Shown: piece after piece, positions 32,761 through 41,933 of the stretch
Layout of the letters: the number at the start of each line of letters is the position of its first letter
Position numbering within the stretch: the first letter of the stretch is position 1
NCBI RefSeq assembly: GCF_003945345.1
Contig: NZ_AP019308.1
Span: 2,542,001 to 2,606,000 of the forward strand
DNA length: 64,000 nt
Direction of reading: 5' to 3'
Source of the DNA: Paenibacillus baekrokdamisoli
GTDB lineage: Bacteria > Bacillota > Bacilli > Paenibacillales > Paenibacillaceae
Position numbers and translations under genes: made by a program
The notes under the pieces: model-generated
The model's database searches: none
What the model saw: only the letters and a program-made list of their open reading frames with translations
Told to the model about the DNA's origin: nothing

Positions 32761-33350
32761 TCTTCCCTCCGAAAACGAATTACGAATCCCATAATCATAT
32801 CAATAATAAAATGAGCTAGAATAGGTGCCCATAAAGTGCCTGTATGAATATAGACCCAGCCCAATGCATAGCTAATTGAGAATACAAGACCTGTCGGGAT
32901 CCAATGACGCAAATAACGAACATGAATGGTTGCAAAAATGATACTGGTCCAGTAGGGTCCAATCTGGTGCTGAATGGCACCTCGGAATAATGTCTCTTCA
33001 CAAATAGCGATAACAAGTGAAAGCACGGCGATATGCCAAACAGGTCGATTTTTGAAAATGCGGTCATTAACCCCCCCGTCATCCCCGACATCCTCAGGCA
33101 CAAAACGAGAAATCAACAGGTCAACCCCTATGACAAGTACTGCCAAACCGAGTCCCCATAAAAGAAAATTTAACGATGAGGGTAAAGAAAACAATAAAAA
33201 AGGGTTGCGGTGCTGAAATAATAGCCAGACCAAACCGATAATAAAAGTAATTGCTTGTGTACTATACAAATTTATCAGCAGCAGACGGTCATCGATTTGG
33301 TCAAGATTAACTTTTTTGAAACGAATATTGCGAATATCGAATTTTTTCAT
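32757..33350 (-). CDS. CPBP family intramembrane metalloprotease (YpbD-like)
   Basis: Type II CAAX-prenyl-protease-like (CPBP) membrane protein of about 197 residues. It has the diagnostic EETLFRGAIQ motif, the FATIHVRY histidine motif and the final HFIIDMIMGFV, plus several membrane segments. Family members process or regulate membrane substrates; the target here is unknown. The ATG at 33350, after AGGCGG, is chosen; the ATG at 33377 after AAAGGA is an alternative. First gene of the operon with the two membrane-protein genes. Confidence 0.88.
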   Translation of the reverse strand: MKKFDIRNIRFKKVNLDQIDDRLLLINLYSTQAITFIIGLVWLLFQHRNPFLLFSLPSSLNFLLWGLGLAVLVIGVDLLISRFVPEDVGDDGGVNDRIFKNRPVWHIAVLSLVIAICEETLFRGAIQHQIGPYWTSIIFATIHVRYLRHWIPTGLVFSISYALGWVYIHTGTLWAPILAHFIIDMIMGFVIRFRREE

Positions 33351-33507
33351 CACTAACCGCCTGTCTAAAAGGTTCATATTTCCTTTTCAAATGTTTTACC
33401 CTATACTAGTAGGACAATCGTATTAAAAGAATTAAAATTATTAAACTTATCCTGCTTTTTATTGTTATTTTATACATATAAACGAAATAGAAATGAAGGG
33501 GATTATC

Positions 33508-34431
33508 ATGGAGAAACGTTTGACCCGCACTGAAATGCTGTTTAGTCTTGGCTTTCTATTCATGCTTATCTTCGCCGTTGGTGCCTTTTTCTATGGTGTA
33601 AAAATTGGCTCAGATAAAACTGAGGCTAAGCTCGTTCAATCTACTATTCATTTAAGCAGCAAGAATGGCGTACCTACAGCATATCAACAACAGGATTTGG
33701 TTTCATTCTATCATACCGTATTTTTACCTTATCGTGAATTTCAAACCGAATGGTTCCAAACGCTGCATAAAATGTCGAGCGGACAATTATCCGATTCATC
33801 ATCGGCTTTGAAAGAATTGTCCAGTTTGGCAAAACAGAAGTACGATGATGCTGAGCATGCTTCCGTACCAAAAGCATCTCCACTGCTCGAACAAGCCCAG
33901 CTTCAATTGCTGAAAGGTCTCAAAATGTTTAGCGACGCTTCCCAGCGTGGATCGGTTTCGGCGAAGGATATGTCTTCCTCAGATCTTGTCACCGCATTGA
34001 TGAAGGATGCTTATTATTTAGAAGGCGTCAAACAATCAATGGCGGGCCAATCGAGCTATTACTTTGCGATGTTAAAATGGAGCTCATCGGTTAACCCGAA
34101 TATCCCTGATCAGTTTGAATCTCCAACGGTTCTAGATATTCATAAGTGGAAGACCCTTCCTCTAACTGTTAAGAATACATACGTGGCTGACCAGCTCAAA
34201 GCTCGAAAGCAGTTGACCTCCTTCTACCCGCAGGATTTAACATCCCGAGTAGACCTGTTCATTAGTTCGGGCCAAGCAACCACTATGAAGATGAAAACTG
34301 TCGATGCTATCGTTGACTTGCTGATCAACACGAATGCGGTACGTTCTGGCGACTTTAACGAAAGCAAGGATCAGTTTTATGCAAAGGAATTACTACCTCA
34401 ACTGCCATTCTTCTATCCGTCCAATCAATAG
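33508..34431 (+). CDS. Single-pass membrane protein of unknown function
   Basis: A 307-residue protein with one N-terminal membrane segment (MLFSLGFLFMLIFAVGAFFYGVKI truncated to its core LGFLFMLIFAVGAFFYG). The rest is a long, mainly helical extracytoplasmic part of about 270 residues. AAGGGG six to eight bases before the ATG at 33508 decides the start. I do not recognise a family. It is one of few plus-strand genes, and converges on the rhodanese gene with five bases between stop codons. Confidence 0.75.
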   Translation: MEKRLTRTEMLFSLGFLFMLIFAVGAFFYGVKIGSDKTEAKLVQSTIHLSSKNGVPTAYQQQDLVSFYHTVFLPYREFQTEWFQTLHKMSSGQLSDSSSALKELSSLAKQKYDDAEHASVPKASPLLEQAQLQLLKGLKMFSDASQRGSVSAKDMSSSDLVTALMKDAYYLEGVKQSMAGQSSYYFAMLKWSSSVNPNIPDQFESPTVLDIHKWKTLPLTVKNTYVADQLKARKQLTSFYPQDLTSRVDLFISSGQATTMKMKTVDAIVDLLINTNAVRSGDFNESKDQFYAKELLPQLPFFYPSNQ

Positions 34432-34436
34432 AAGCA

Positions 34437-34766
34437 TTAATCGTATTGAAAACCTTCAAGAGAGGCTACAGCTGCCATCCCGCCAACAACATTGCGGAGG
34501 CTGCCGTAGCCTCTTTCATTTAAGTACCGACATGCTGCAACGCTGCGCACACCATGTGCACAGATAATATATATGGGCTTCCCATTGCTGTTAAATTCAT
34601 TAAGACGATTGGGTATGGTCTCTAACGGAAGAAGCGTTGACTGCTCCAAATGGTAATATTCCCACTCTTCTGGCTCACGAACATCAATGATTTGTTCCTT
34701 TGTCAGCTCGCCAGACTTCATTAGTTCCAAAAAAAATCCAGGCTCTACATCCAGCCAATTTTCCAC
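34437..34766 (-). CDS. Rhodanese-like sulfurtransferase
   Basis: Single-domain rhodanese of 109 residues. The CH2A-type motif VREPEEWEYYH near residue 29 and the active-site loop IICAHGVRS with Cys69 indicate a persulfide-carrying enzyme. The C-terminal RNVVGGMAA segment completes the domain. The sulfur acceptor is unknown. Divergent from serA and convergent with the unknown membrane protein gene. Confidence 0.88.
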   Translation of the reverse strand: MENWLDVEPGFFLELMKSGELTKEQIIDVREPEEWEYYHLEQSTLLPLETIPNRLNEFNSNGKPIYIICAHGVRSVAACRYLNERGYGSLRNVVGGMAAVASLEGFQYD

Positions 34767-34828
34767 AAAATCTCCCCCTATTCACGGTCGATCATAACGA
34801 AATTTTCACAATTGAGCAAGTTTCGGCA

Positions 34829-34856
34829 TTGCTTTTGTCCGTATTCTTGCTATAAA
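34829..34856 (+). promoter_or_regulatory. Sigma-A type promoter for serA
   Basis: TTGCTT (34829-34834) and TATAAA (34851-34856) with 16 bases between. This predicts a leader of about 185 bases before serA. Confidence 0.5.
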
Positions 34857-34930
34857 ATAATAGAAGCTACTACGATGACGTTTGTCCGCTTATCGCTTTT
34901 TAGAAATGAGCAACAGAGTGTGTACAGACT

Positions 34931-34977
34931 CTCGCCCCAGCTGATGACTTTAAAACAGCTGCCCGGCGAGGGTTTTT
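34931..34977 (+). promoter_or_regulatory. Terminator-like hairpin in the serA leader
   Basis: CTCGCC (34931-34936) pairs with GGCGAG (34965-34970), and CAGCTG (34938-34943) pairs with CAGCTG (34956-34961). GG and five T residues follow. A small upstream hairpin AGAGT/ACTCT (34915-34932) shares two bases with the stem and could compete. No T-box AGGGTGG core or other known riboswitch was recognised. Confidence 0.6.
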
Positions 34978-35049
34978 CGCTTCTTTATACTAACATAAAT
35001 AGGCGCATCGGTTTGTGAAGCGTCATAAACTCTCAGGAGGCTATCCAAC

Positions 35050-36642
35050 ATGTTTAAAGTATTGGTTTCAGACCCGATCAGTGATCTTGGTATTCAAAAA
35101 CTCATGGATGCTGCGGATGTCAGCGTAGACAAGAACCCAGGACTAAGCGAGGATGAGCTTGTTGCTATTATCGGCGATTACGATGCTCTGCTCGTTCGAA
35201 GTCAAACACGTGTAACCGCTCGTATCATGGAGGCTGGTAAACGTCTTAAGGTCGTTGGACGTGCAGGTGTCGGTGTTGATAATATCGACCTTCCAGCAGC
35301 AACGCAGCGAGGGATTATCGTAATTAACGCACCAGATGGCAACACCATTACAACTTGTGAACACACATTCGCAATGATGATGGCTGTCGCACGTCATATT
35401 CCACAAGCCTACTTAAAAACGGTGAGCGGCGAATGGGATCGCAAATCCTTCCTCGGCGTAGAACTGCGCAATAAAGTGCTTGGTGTTCTTGGAATGGGTC
35501 GCATCGGTAGCGAAGTTGCTAAACGTGCTAAAGCCTTCGGTATGGAAATATTGGGCTATGACCCCTTCTTGACAGAGGAACGTGCTGAGAAGCTTGGCGT
35601 TCGTTTATCCAGTGTAGACGATATCGTACGGAATGCTGATTTCATCACCGTACACACACCGCTTACACCGGAAACCCGTCATATGATTTCCCGTCCTCAG
35701 TTCGAAGTTATGAAAAAAGGCATGCGTATCGTCAACTGTGCGCGCGGCGGATTAATTGATGAGGCTGCGCTTGTTGAAGCGATTGATCAAGGCATTGTAG
35801 CTGGTGCAGCTTTCGACGTATTCGAAGTTGAGCCACCTGCAGCTGATCATCCTTTTCTGACAAATCCTAAGATCATCGTCACCCCTCACCTAGGTGCTTC
35901 AACGGTTGAAGCTCAGGAGAATGTTGCGATCGACGTTTCGGAACAAGTTCTCAACATTCTACGTGACATTCCGTTCATAAATGCGGTGAATATGCCTCCA
36001 ATTCCAGCGAATGTTCTTAATATTCTTCAGCCATACTTCAGCCTTGGCGAGAAGCTCGGTAGCTTCGTAGCACAGCTTACTGAAGGTGCTGTTGAAGAAA
36101 TTACAGTTAACTATGCCGGTGAGCTAGCAGAGGTTGATACACAGCCCCTAACCCGTTACATTGTACGCGGCATTTTGTCGCATCACCTTGGTGCCGATCA
36201 GGTTAATGTTGTTAACTCGATGCACTTGGCCAAAGAGCGCAGCGTTAATATCGTTGTACAGAAATCGCATATCGCACGTGATTTCACCAATCTTGTGACC
36301 GTATCGCTTCGCTCGAAGAAAGTGGAACGTCTCGTTGCAGGAACCCTTCTAACTGGTTATGGCCAACGTATTGTACAGATCGACAGATTCCCTGTTGATG
36401 TGGCACCAGAAGGCAATCTGATCCTTATCTCACATCATGATAAACCAGGGATTATTGGTAATGTCGGTTCACTGCTGGGCAGTAACGATGTGAATATTGC
36501 AACTATGCAGGTTGCACGTGAGCTTGCTGGCGGATCTGCCATTATGGTGCTGACTGTCGATAAAGTAGCTTCAAAAGAAATCATTTCCGAACTTGTTAAA
36601 TTACCTGATTTGATCAAAGCGAAAGAAATCAACCTTCTCTAA
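35050..36642 (+). CDS. serA: D-3-phosphoglycerate dehydrogenase
   Basis: First enzyme of serine synthesis, oxidising 3-phosphoglycerate with NAD+. The 530-residue protein is the long form. The NAD domain has GVLGMGRIGSEVAKRAKAFG near residue 147. The catalytic NCARGGLIDEAALVEAI and HPFLTNPKIIVTPHLGAST follow, then an intervening ASB domain, and a C-terminal ACT domain beginning near LILISHHDKPGIIGNVGSLL. ACT domains usually mediate serine feedback. Ribosome binding site AGGAGG. Monocistronic, with a terminator directly downstream and a structured leader upstream. Confidence 0.96.
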   Translation: MFKVLVSDPISDLGIQKLMDAADVSVDKNPGLSEDELVAIIGDYDALLVRSQTRVTARIMEAGKRLKVVGRAGVGVDNIDLPAATQRGIIVINAPDGNTITTCEHTFAMMMAVARHIPQAYLKTVSGEWDRKSFLGVELRNKVLGVLGMGRIGSEVAKRAKAFGMEILGYDPFLTEERAEKLGVRLSSVDDIVRNADFITVHTPLTPETRHMISRPQFEVMKKGMRIVNCARGGLIDEAALVEAIDQGIVAGAAFDVFEVEPPAADHPFLTNPKIIVTPHLGASTVEAQENVAIDVSEQVLNILRDIPFINAVNMPPIPANVLNILQPYFSLGEKLGSFVAQLTEGAVEEITVNYAGELAEVDTQPLTRYIVRGILSHHLGADQVNVVNSMHLAKERSVNIVVQKSHIARDFTNLVTVSLRSKKVERLVAGTLLTGYGQRIVQIDRFPVDVAPEGNLILISHHDKPGIIGNVGSLLGSNDVNIATMQVARELAGGSAIMVLTVDKVASKEIISELVKLPDLIKAKEINLL

Positions 36643-36662
36643 TAGCAATTAAAAAAGCAAAA

Positions 36663-36693
36663 AGAGCGCCCAGTGATTGGGTGCTCTTTTTTT
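36663..36693 (+). terminator. Intrinsic terminator after serA
   Basis: AGAGCGCCCA / TGGGTGCTCT stem with a short loop, then six T residues, 20 bases past the serA stop. Confidence 0.9.
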
Positions 36694-36754
36694 GTCTTAT
36701 GAAGTCAAAAGCAAAATGTTTCACGACCAACAAGATTAGTCGGCTTACTTCAAC

Positions 36755-36783
36755 AAAAAAAGCGCTTCTAGTCGAAGCGCTTT
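36755..36783 (-). terminator. Intrinsic terminator after resE
   Basis: Perfect stem AAAGCGCTTC / GAAGCGCTTT with a five-base loop, followed by a T run on the minus strand. With the serA terminator it separates convergent transcripts. Confidence 0.9.
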
Positions 36784-36791
36784 GCTATAAG

Positions 36792-38228
36792 CTATGCTGC
36801 TTCGACAGGAAGCAGCAAGGTGAATGTCGTTCCTCTACCCAACGCGCTATCCGCTTGGATTTGACCTCGGTGAGATTCCACGATATTTTTGACGATAGCA
36901 AGTCCGAGACCTGTTCCTCCCGATGTGGCGCCTCGTGTTCGCGCTTTATCCGCTTTGTAAAACCGTTCGAAGATATAAGGCAAATCCTCCTGAGGAATGC
37001 CGTTTCCTTCATCTCTTACTTTAAGCTCCACAAAGGGATGCTGATCAATCGTTACTCGATTAGCTGAGAGTATAATTTGAGCCCCTCCAGCCGTATGTCT
37101 CATCGCATTATCCAGCAGGTTCGTCAGCACCTGTTCGAGGCGATCTTCATCAGCTGCTTCCATAATAAGCGGCTCCCCGGGCACATCGCAGATCAGACGA
37201 ATACTACGCTCCTTAGCAAGTACAAGAAATTTCCGGTGCACACGCTTCATGAGACTCTCAAGATCAATCTCTTCGAGCTTCATCTCGATATGTCCAGCTT
37301 CCATACGTGCGAGGTCCAGCAGGTCCTTCACTAGGCGTCCCATACGCAATGACTCATCATAAATGACTTGTACAAGCTCCTTGCGCTCCTCTGGAGAAGC
37401 GGCAATATCATCAAGAAGAGCTTCGCTGTAGCCTTGCAGCATAGAAAGTGGCGTCCGAATCTCATGCGAGACGTTAGCAACAAAATCACGACGCAGCTTC
37501 TCAAGCTTCGATTCCTCGGTCACGTTTCGCATAACAGCGACAGCGCCACGTACGGACTCATTGGACTTGAGCGGTGCCATAACTACAGACCAAACACCAC
37601 TTTGGACATGAACCTTTTCGGTCTCATCATGCCCTTCTCGCAATACCTTACGATAGAGCTCGAACAAGGGTCCAGGTACCTGTCCACGTGACAGACTTCC
37701 ACTGCGAATCATCTCTTCATTGCTCCACTCCAGCATGTTCCAGCGATCAATTAGTTGTTGACCATGCGGGTTCGCTAGAATCACTTTGCCCTCCGCATTA
37801 AAAGTGACAACCGCATCCGCCATACTGCGAAGTACACTGCCCAGATGATCCTTCTCATGGTTAAGATCCCGGATCAACGTATCAAGCTCAGCAGCCATAT
37901 GATTAAACGTATTCGCGAGATCACCGATTTCGTCAGAGGAGCGAATCGGTACCCGTGTACGATACTCACCGTGAGAAATCAAGTCCGCCGCTTTCTTCAT
38001 TTGAAGTAAGGGCTGTGTGATCTTGGTTGATAAGAAAAAAGCAAAGAATGTAGAAAGCAAGAAGCCAATAATCCCTGTGTAAACAAACAGCACTTTAACA
38101 TCATGAGGATCATTAAATGCTATATCGATATACTGCAGCAGAAACATACCGAGTATTAGCAGGACAGTAGCTACAAGCGCTATGATAGTCAGCCACAGCT
38201 TACCTACTACACTACGCCATAACATCAT
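36792..38228 (-). CDS. resE: Sensor histidine kinase ResE
   Basis: Membrane sensor of the ResDE system, which controls respiration and anaerobic genes in B. subtilis. The 478 residues contain, in order: an N-terminal membrane pair without a long extracellular loop, HAMP (TKITQPLLQMKKAADLISHG), a PAS-like segment, the H box NVSHEIRTPLSMLQGYSEAL near residue 253, N box NLLDNAMRHT, and G boxes RDEGNGIPQEDLPYIFERF and GTGLGLAIVK. The short extracellular loop is unlike textbook ResE and may mean that the signal is sensed inside. Starts directly after resD. Confidence 0.92.
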   Translation of the reverse strand: MMLWRSVVGKLWLTIIALVATVLLILGMFLLQYIDIAFNDPHDVKVLFVYTGIIGFLLSTFFAFFLSTKITQPLLQMKKAADLISHGEYRTRVPIRSSDEIGDLANTFNHMAAELDTLIRDLNHEKDHLGSVLRSMADAVVTFNAEGKVILANPHGQQLIDRWNMLEWSNEEMIRSGSLSRGQVPGPLFELYRKVLREGHDETEKVHVQSGVWSVVMAPLKSNESVRGAVAVMRNVTEESKLEKLRRDFVANVSHEIRTPLSMLQGYSEALLDDIAASPEERKELVQVIYDESLRMGRLVKDLLDLARMEAGHIEMKLEEIDLESLMKRVHRKFLVLAKERSIRLICDVPGEPLIMEAADEDRLEQVLTNLLDNAMRHTAGGAQIILSANRVTIDQHPFVELKVRDEGNGIPQEDLPYIFERFYKADKARTRGATSGGTGLGLAIVKNIVESHRGQIQADSALGRGTTFTLLLPVEAA

Positions 38229-38945
38229 TTACTTCGGGACCTCTAGCTTGTAGCCTACGCCCCAGACCGTGGTTATCATTGTCGCTGCTTCTGGTGATAC
38301 TTTATTCAGTTTCTCTCTCAATCGCTTCACATGCGTATCGACCGTACGTAAATCTCCGAAGAACTCGTAATTCCATACGTCCTTAAGCAGCTCTTCACGC
38401 GAGAAAACCTTGTCTGGTGATATAGCTAGATAATGCAGCAGCTCATATTCCTTCGGTGTCAAGCTTACTTCTTGACCTCCAGCCATGACACGGTGGGCAT
38501 CATGCTCAATAATTAGATGTGGAAAAACGATATTGTTGCTCGTCAATGCTTCCTTCGTTAAGAAAGCCGTAGCTGAGGAACGGCGCAAAATCGCTTTTAC
38601 CCGATAAATGACTTCACGTGGACTGAACGGCTTCACAACGTAATCATCTGCTCCAACCTCGAAGCCCTGAACTCGGTTCATCTCTTCGCCTTTGGCTGTC
38701 AGCATAATAACCGGCGTCGCCTTCACTTGACGAAGCCGCGCGCACACTTCAATACCATCGATTCCTGGAAGCATTACATCCAGCAGAATCAGATCAAAGT
38801 CACTAACTGTAGCAAGGCGCAGCGCAGTCTCGCCATCCTCAGCTTCCTCAATCACGTATCCTTCTTTTTCCAAGTACATTTTGAGCAACCTGCGAATGCG
38901 TTCTTCATCATCCACGACTAGAATACGATGTAATTCCTGAGACAT
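38229..38945 (-). CDS. resD: Response regulator ResD
   Basis: OmpR/PhoB-type transcription factor paired with ResE. The receiver domain has VDDEERIR acidic residues, the phosphorylation site in DLILLDVMLPGIDG, and the Lys in VVKPFSPRE. The C-terminal winged helix contains EYELLHYLAI and FGDLRTVDTHVKRLREKL. The ATG at 38945 has GGAG ten bases upstream and gives 238 residues; an upstream ATG at 38969 lacks a ribosome binding site. Follows resABC as in B. subtilis. Confidence 0.94.
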   Translation of the reverse strand: MSQELHRILVVDDEERIRRLLKMYLEKEGYVIEEAEDGETALRLATVSDFDLILLDVMLPGIDGIEVCARLRQVKATPVIMLTAKGEEMNRVQGFEVGADDYVVKPFSPREVIYRVKAILRRSSATAFLTKEALTSNNIVFPHLIIEHDAHRVMAGGQEVSLTPKEYELLHYLAISPDKVFSREELLKDVWNYEFFGDLRTVDTHVKRLREKLNKVSPEAATMITTVWGVGYKLEVPK

Positions 38946-38984
38946 CTGAACCCGACTCCTCTCCATCAATCGTTACAATTTGAC

Positions 38985-40244
38985 TTAAACACCAGCATAG
39001 GAATGCAGACCAACTAGGACTAGATTGACACCTATGAGTGTGAACAACACAACGACGAAGCCGATAACAGCCAGCCAAGCCGATTTCTTGCCATGCCAAC
39101 CGCGTGACAAGCGGAAATGCAAGTAAGCCGTATAGTAAAGCCACGTAATAAGTGCCCACACTTCTTTGGGATCCCATCCCCAGAAACGCGACCAAGCAAT
39201 ATACGCCCAGATCATGGCAAAGATTAATGCACCTAGCATGAATATGGGATATCCGATTGCGATAGCTCGATAACTAATCTCATCGATATCATCCTCATCG
39301 ATACCTTCCATAAGCGGATGAATCGCAGCGCCGATACGTCTACGCAGAAGCAATCTAATGATACCATACAGAATTGTACCATTGATGATTGACCAAGTAA
39401 TCGTGTTAAGCTTTCTAGCAGCATTTACGCCATGCATCCAAGACGGTGTTTCGAACACAGCCTTTTTCATGCCAATGAACGAATCAATGGAAACATCCTG
39501 GCTGTTATAAGGCTTGAAGATTGGAGGAAGCGTATAAACGACACTTTCAGTTGTCGTGTTCTCTGCCCCTTTATCATCGATAGTAACGGTCTCTTGCTTG
39601 AAGGTTGCCTCATAGCCCGCACCGCGGAATGCGAATACGGAACTAACAAAAGCAATAATAATGACAATAACATAAAGGGTAAATTCAACCCAAAACTGCT
39701 CACGACGGGCCTGCTGGCTCGTTTGCTTGAAGTCAACCGTTCTCAGCAAATACATGAGGCCTGCGGCAAATCCAACGGCGAAGAAGGCTTCACCTAGTGC
39801 TGCAGTCGTTACATGAATCCGAAGCCAGCCGGATTGAAGGGCTGGAATAAGCGGCTGAACCTCCTGCGGAAATACCGCTGCGAATGCCACGATAATAACC
39901 GTAAGCGGGAGAGTGAATAAACCCAGCAGCGGCTTACGGTAAATAGCATTAACGACGAAGAAGGCAAGCATAATCGCCATAGCTAGGAAAGACATGAATT
40001 CATACATATTACTCGTTGGGATATGTCCGCCACCGATCCAACGCGTAAAGAAAAAGGTGAGATGCGCGGCAAATCCTAGTGCTGACGTAACGAAAGCAAT
40101 GCGGCCCCACCTGTGAGTATGTTCCTCCGGTTTACGATTGCTCCACCTTTGTCCGCCAATGCAAACGCCGTAGAACATGAATCCGAAGCAATAAAGAAAG
40201 AATGCGGCGATAAATGCGCCACTGCTGAAATCAACCAAACTCAC
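38985..40244 (-). CDS. resC: Cytochrome c biogenesis protein ResC (CcsA/CcsB type)
   Basis: Multi-pass membrane protein that, with ResB, transports haem and attaches it to apocytochrome c outside the membrane (System II). The 419-residue sequence shows the haem-handling segment SRFWGWDPKEVWALITWL (WWD-like) and conserved His-bearing loops. ATGA overlap with resB. A soluble insertion of about 60 residues (near residues 220-285) lies between membrane segments. Confidence 0.93.
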   Translation of the reverse strand: MSLVDFSSGAFIAAFFLYCFGFMFYGVCIGGQRWSNRKPEEHTHRWGRIAFVTSALGFAAHLTFFFTRWIGGGHIPTSNMYEFMSFLAMAIMLAFFVVNAIYRKPLLGLFTLPLTVIIVAFAAVFPQEVQPLIPALQSGWLRIHVTTAALGEAFFAVGFAAGLMYLLRTVDFKQTSQQARREQFWVEFTLYVIVIIIAFVSSVFAFRGAGYEATFKQETVTIDDKGAENTTTESVVYTLPPIFKPYNSQDVSIDSFIGMKKAVFETPSWMHGVNAARKLNTITWSIINGTILYGIIRLLLRRRIGAAIHPLMEGIDEDDIDEISYRAIAIGYPIFMLGALIFAMIWAYIAWSRFWGWDPKEVWALITWLYYTAYLHFRLSRGWHGKKSAWLAVIGFVVVLFTLIGVNLVLVGLHSYAGV

Positions 40245-41914
40245 GATTTGTTCCTCCCATTATCAAGCGACTTAGGCTCTACTACGACACCTACACCGCG
40301 CAAGGCGAATGCGACATCTGCACGCATGCCGTAATTATTTTTGTTCGTATGTGCACCAAGCGTGACGCGGCCTTTGTCGATTCGAAGCCAAACTCGGCGA
40401 TGCTGCCAGTACGTACCAATCAGAAGACCGAACATTGAAATGCCGGCTCCCACCCATATATATGGCATGGCACGATCCGTTCGAATATTGAGAGAAGTCA
40501 CAACTCCAGCGAACGAAACATCCGCCATCGATTTTACTTTCAGTTCAAATTTCTGACCAATTTCACCGTTAATCAAATCTTGACTGAACCTCTGCTTATC
40601 GATTTGCTTCGGGAAATACATATAAGGCATGCCTCCCGCTGGCAAATCAGGTCCTTTTATTACGAAAACAAAGGCTGGCGCATTCGGTTCTCTTGATTTG
40701 GTCGTCGGCTGTCCAGCTGTGTTAAGAGCAAAATCCATATAGGTCTGTTTGAGCTCAAGTGAATATGGACCTAGCTTATAATTCAGCTGTGGATTGCGCA
40801 TATCAAGCACGAATGAACCATATTCTTTGCCTGTCTTCTTATCAAATAGCGAAGGCTTCACGGATTTGAGCTTCGGTGTATCATCAAAACCGAATTGATA
40901 GGCCTTCAGCCCTTTGTATGAAAGAGGATCATTCACGATGATATTATGACGCTTAACTTCAACTAGCTCAGGCTTTAGGGAAGGATCGTCGCAGTTTGCT
41001 GTACATTTGTACAGCACTGACTGCGTCTCATAGAGCTTCGCACGAGCCGTTCCTTGAAGCTCCTTTGGCAGTTCTTTATCGGTATAATAATTGATCGTGA
41101 ACTTTTCATTCTTGATAAAATAGCTTGTATCTGGAATTTGTACCGTTTCACCTTCCGGAACCGTTACATAGTTATCCATCGACCAGCCTGGCAGAGAGCG
41201 AAGCAGGACAGCAAGCAGAAACACGATGAGACCGATATGGTTAATGTAAGGACCCCATCGGCTAAAACGGTTCTTCTCTGCAAGAAGTGCTGTGCCGTCT
41301 TTCGTCACGCGAAAATGACGACGTTTGAGCTGGTCAGCAATTTTCCCTGTCCAGATTTCCTCTTCACCTTCAATATCGGCCGTGTAAACCGTCTTCTGCC
41401 GGGTGAGGAATTGATGGTGCTTGCGGATTTGCTGCTTATTCAGCGCTCTATATAGCGGAAGTACGCGATCGAGACTACAGATAACGAGCGAGGTCCCAAT
41501 CATAACTAGCAATCCAATAAACCACCAGGACTCGTAGGTATTCGATAATCCGAGTTTATAGTACCATTTGCCAATCCAACCATACCGATCTTCATAATAG
41601 GTGGAAGGGTCAAACGAGACGAATGCATTCTCTTGGGTAAAAATCGTTCCGACCATCGCCGCGATCAGTGTAATGACTATTAATCGTACCGCTATCTTAA
41701 CAGAGGAAAAGAAACTCCAAACGCGGTCGATGATAGATGGGTTGCTCTTCTGAGAGCGACGAGCGATTCCATCGTAACGCATTTCAAGCGGAGCGCTCCG
41801 ATCCTCACTCTCTTCATCACCAATATCAAGTGGGTTACCACAGTTCTCACAGAGCACGGTACCTACAGGATTCTGGTGACCGCATTCACACTTTGTATTC
41901 TCAAACTTCAACAA
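40241..41914 (-). CDS. resB: Cytochrome c biogenesis protein ResB
   Basis: Partner of ResC in System II haem attachment. The 557-residue product has an N-terminal zinc-ribbon-like motif (CECGHQNPVGTVLCENCG), membrane segments near residues 70, 120 and 220, a large extracytoplasmic domain, and a final membrane segment. The TTG at 41914 lies nine bases after AGGAGG, and the cysteine motif begins just after it, so this start is preferred to the open frame reaching 41968, which would overlap resA. Followed by resC with ATGA overlap. Confidence 0.92.
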   Translation of the reverse strand: MLKFENTKCECGHQNPVGTVLCENCGNPLDIGDEESEDRSAPLEMRYDGIARRSQKSNPSIIDRVWSFFSSVKIAVRLIVITLIAAMVGTIFTQENAFVSFDPSTYYEDRYGWIGKWYYKLGLSNTYESWWFIGLLVMIGTSLVICSLDRVLPLYRALNKQQIRKHHQFLTRQKTVYTADIEGEEEIWTGKIADQLKRRHFRVTKDGTALLAEKNRFSRWGPYINHIGLIVFLLAVLLRSLPGWSMDNYVTVPEGETVQIPDTSYFIKNEKFTINYYTDKELPKELQGTARAKLYETQSVLYKCTANCDDPSLKPELVEVKRHNIIVNDPLSYKGLKAYQFGFDDTPKLKSVKPSLFDKKTGKEYGSFVLDMRNPQLNYKLGPYSLELKQTYMDFALNTAGQPTTKSREPNAPAFVFVIKGPDLPAGGMPYMYFPKQIDKQRFSQDLINGEIGQKFELKVKSMADVSFAGVVTSLNIRTDRAMPYIWVGAGISMFGLLIGTYWQHRRVWLRIDKGRVTLGAHTNKNNYGMRADVAFALRGVGVVVEPKSLDNGRNKS

Positions 41915-41933
41915 GCCAAAAGACCTCCTTCGG

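Noticed and set aside
34812..35018. Possible leader peptide upstream of serA
   Set aside because: The frame spans the promoter and hairpin, lacks a ribosome binding site and is not enriched in Ser codons; structured RNA is a better explanation.
34860..35049. T-box leader for serA
   Set aside because: The AGGGTGG antiterminator core and specifier-loop features are missing.
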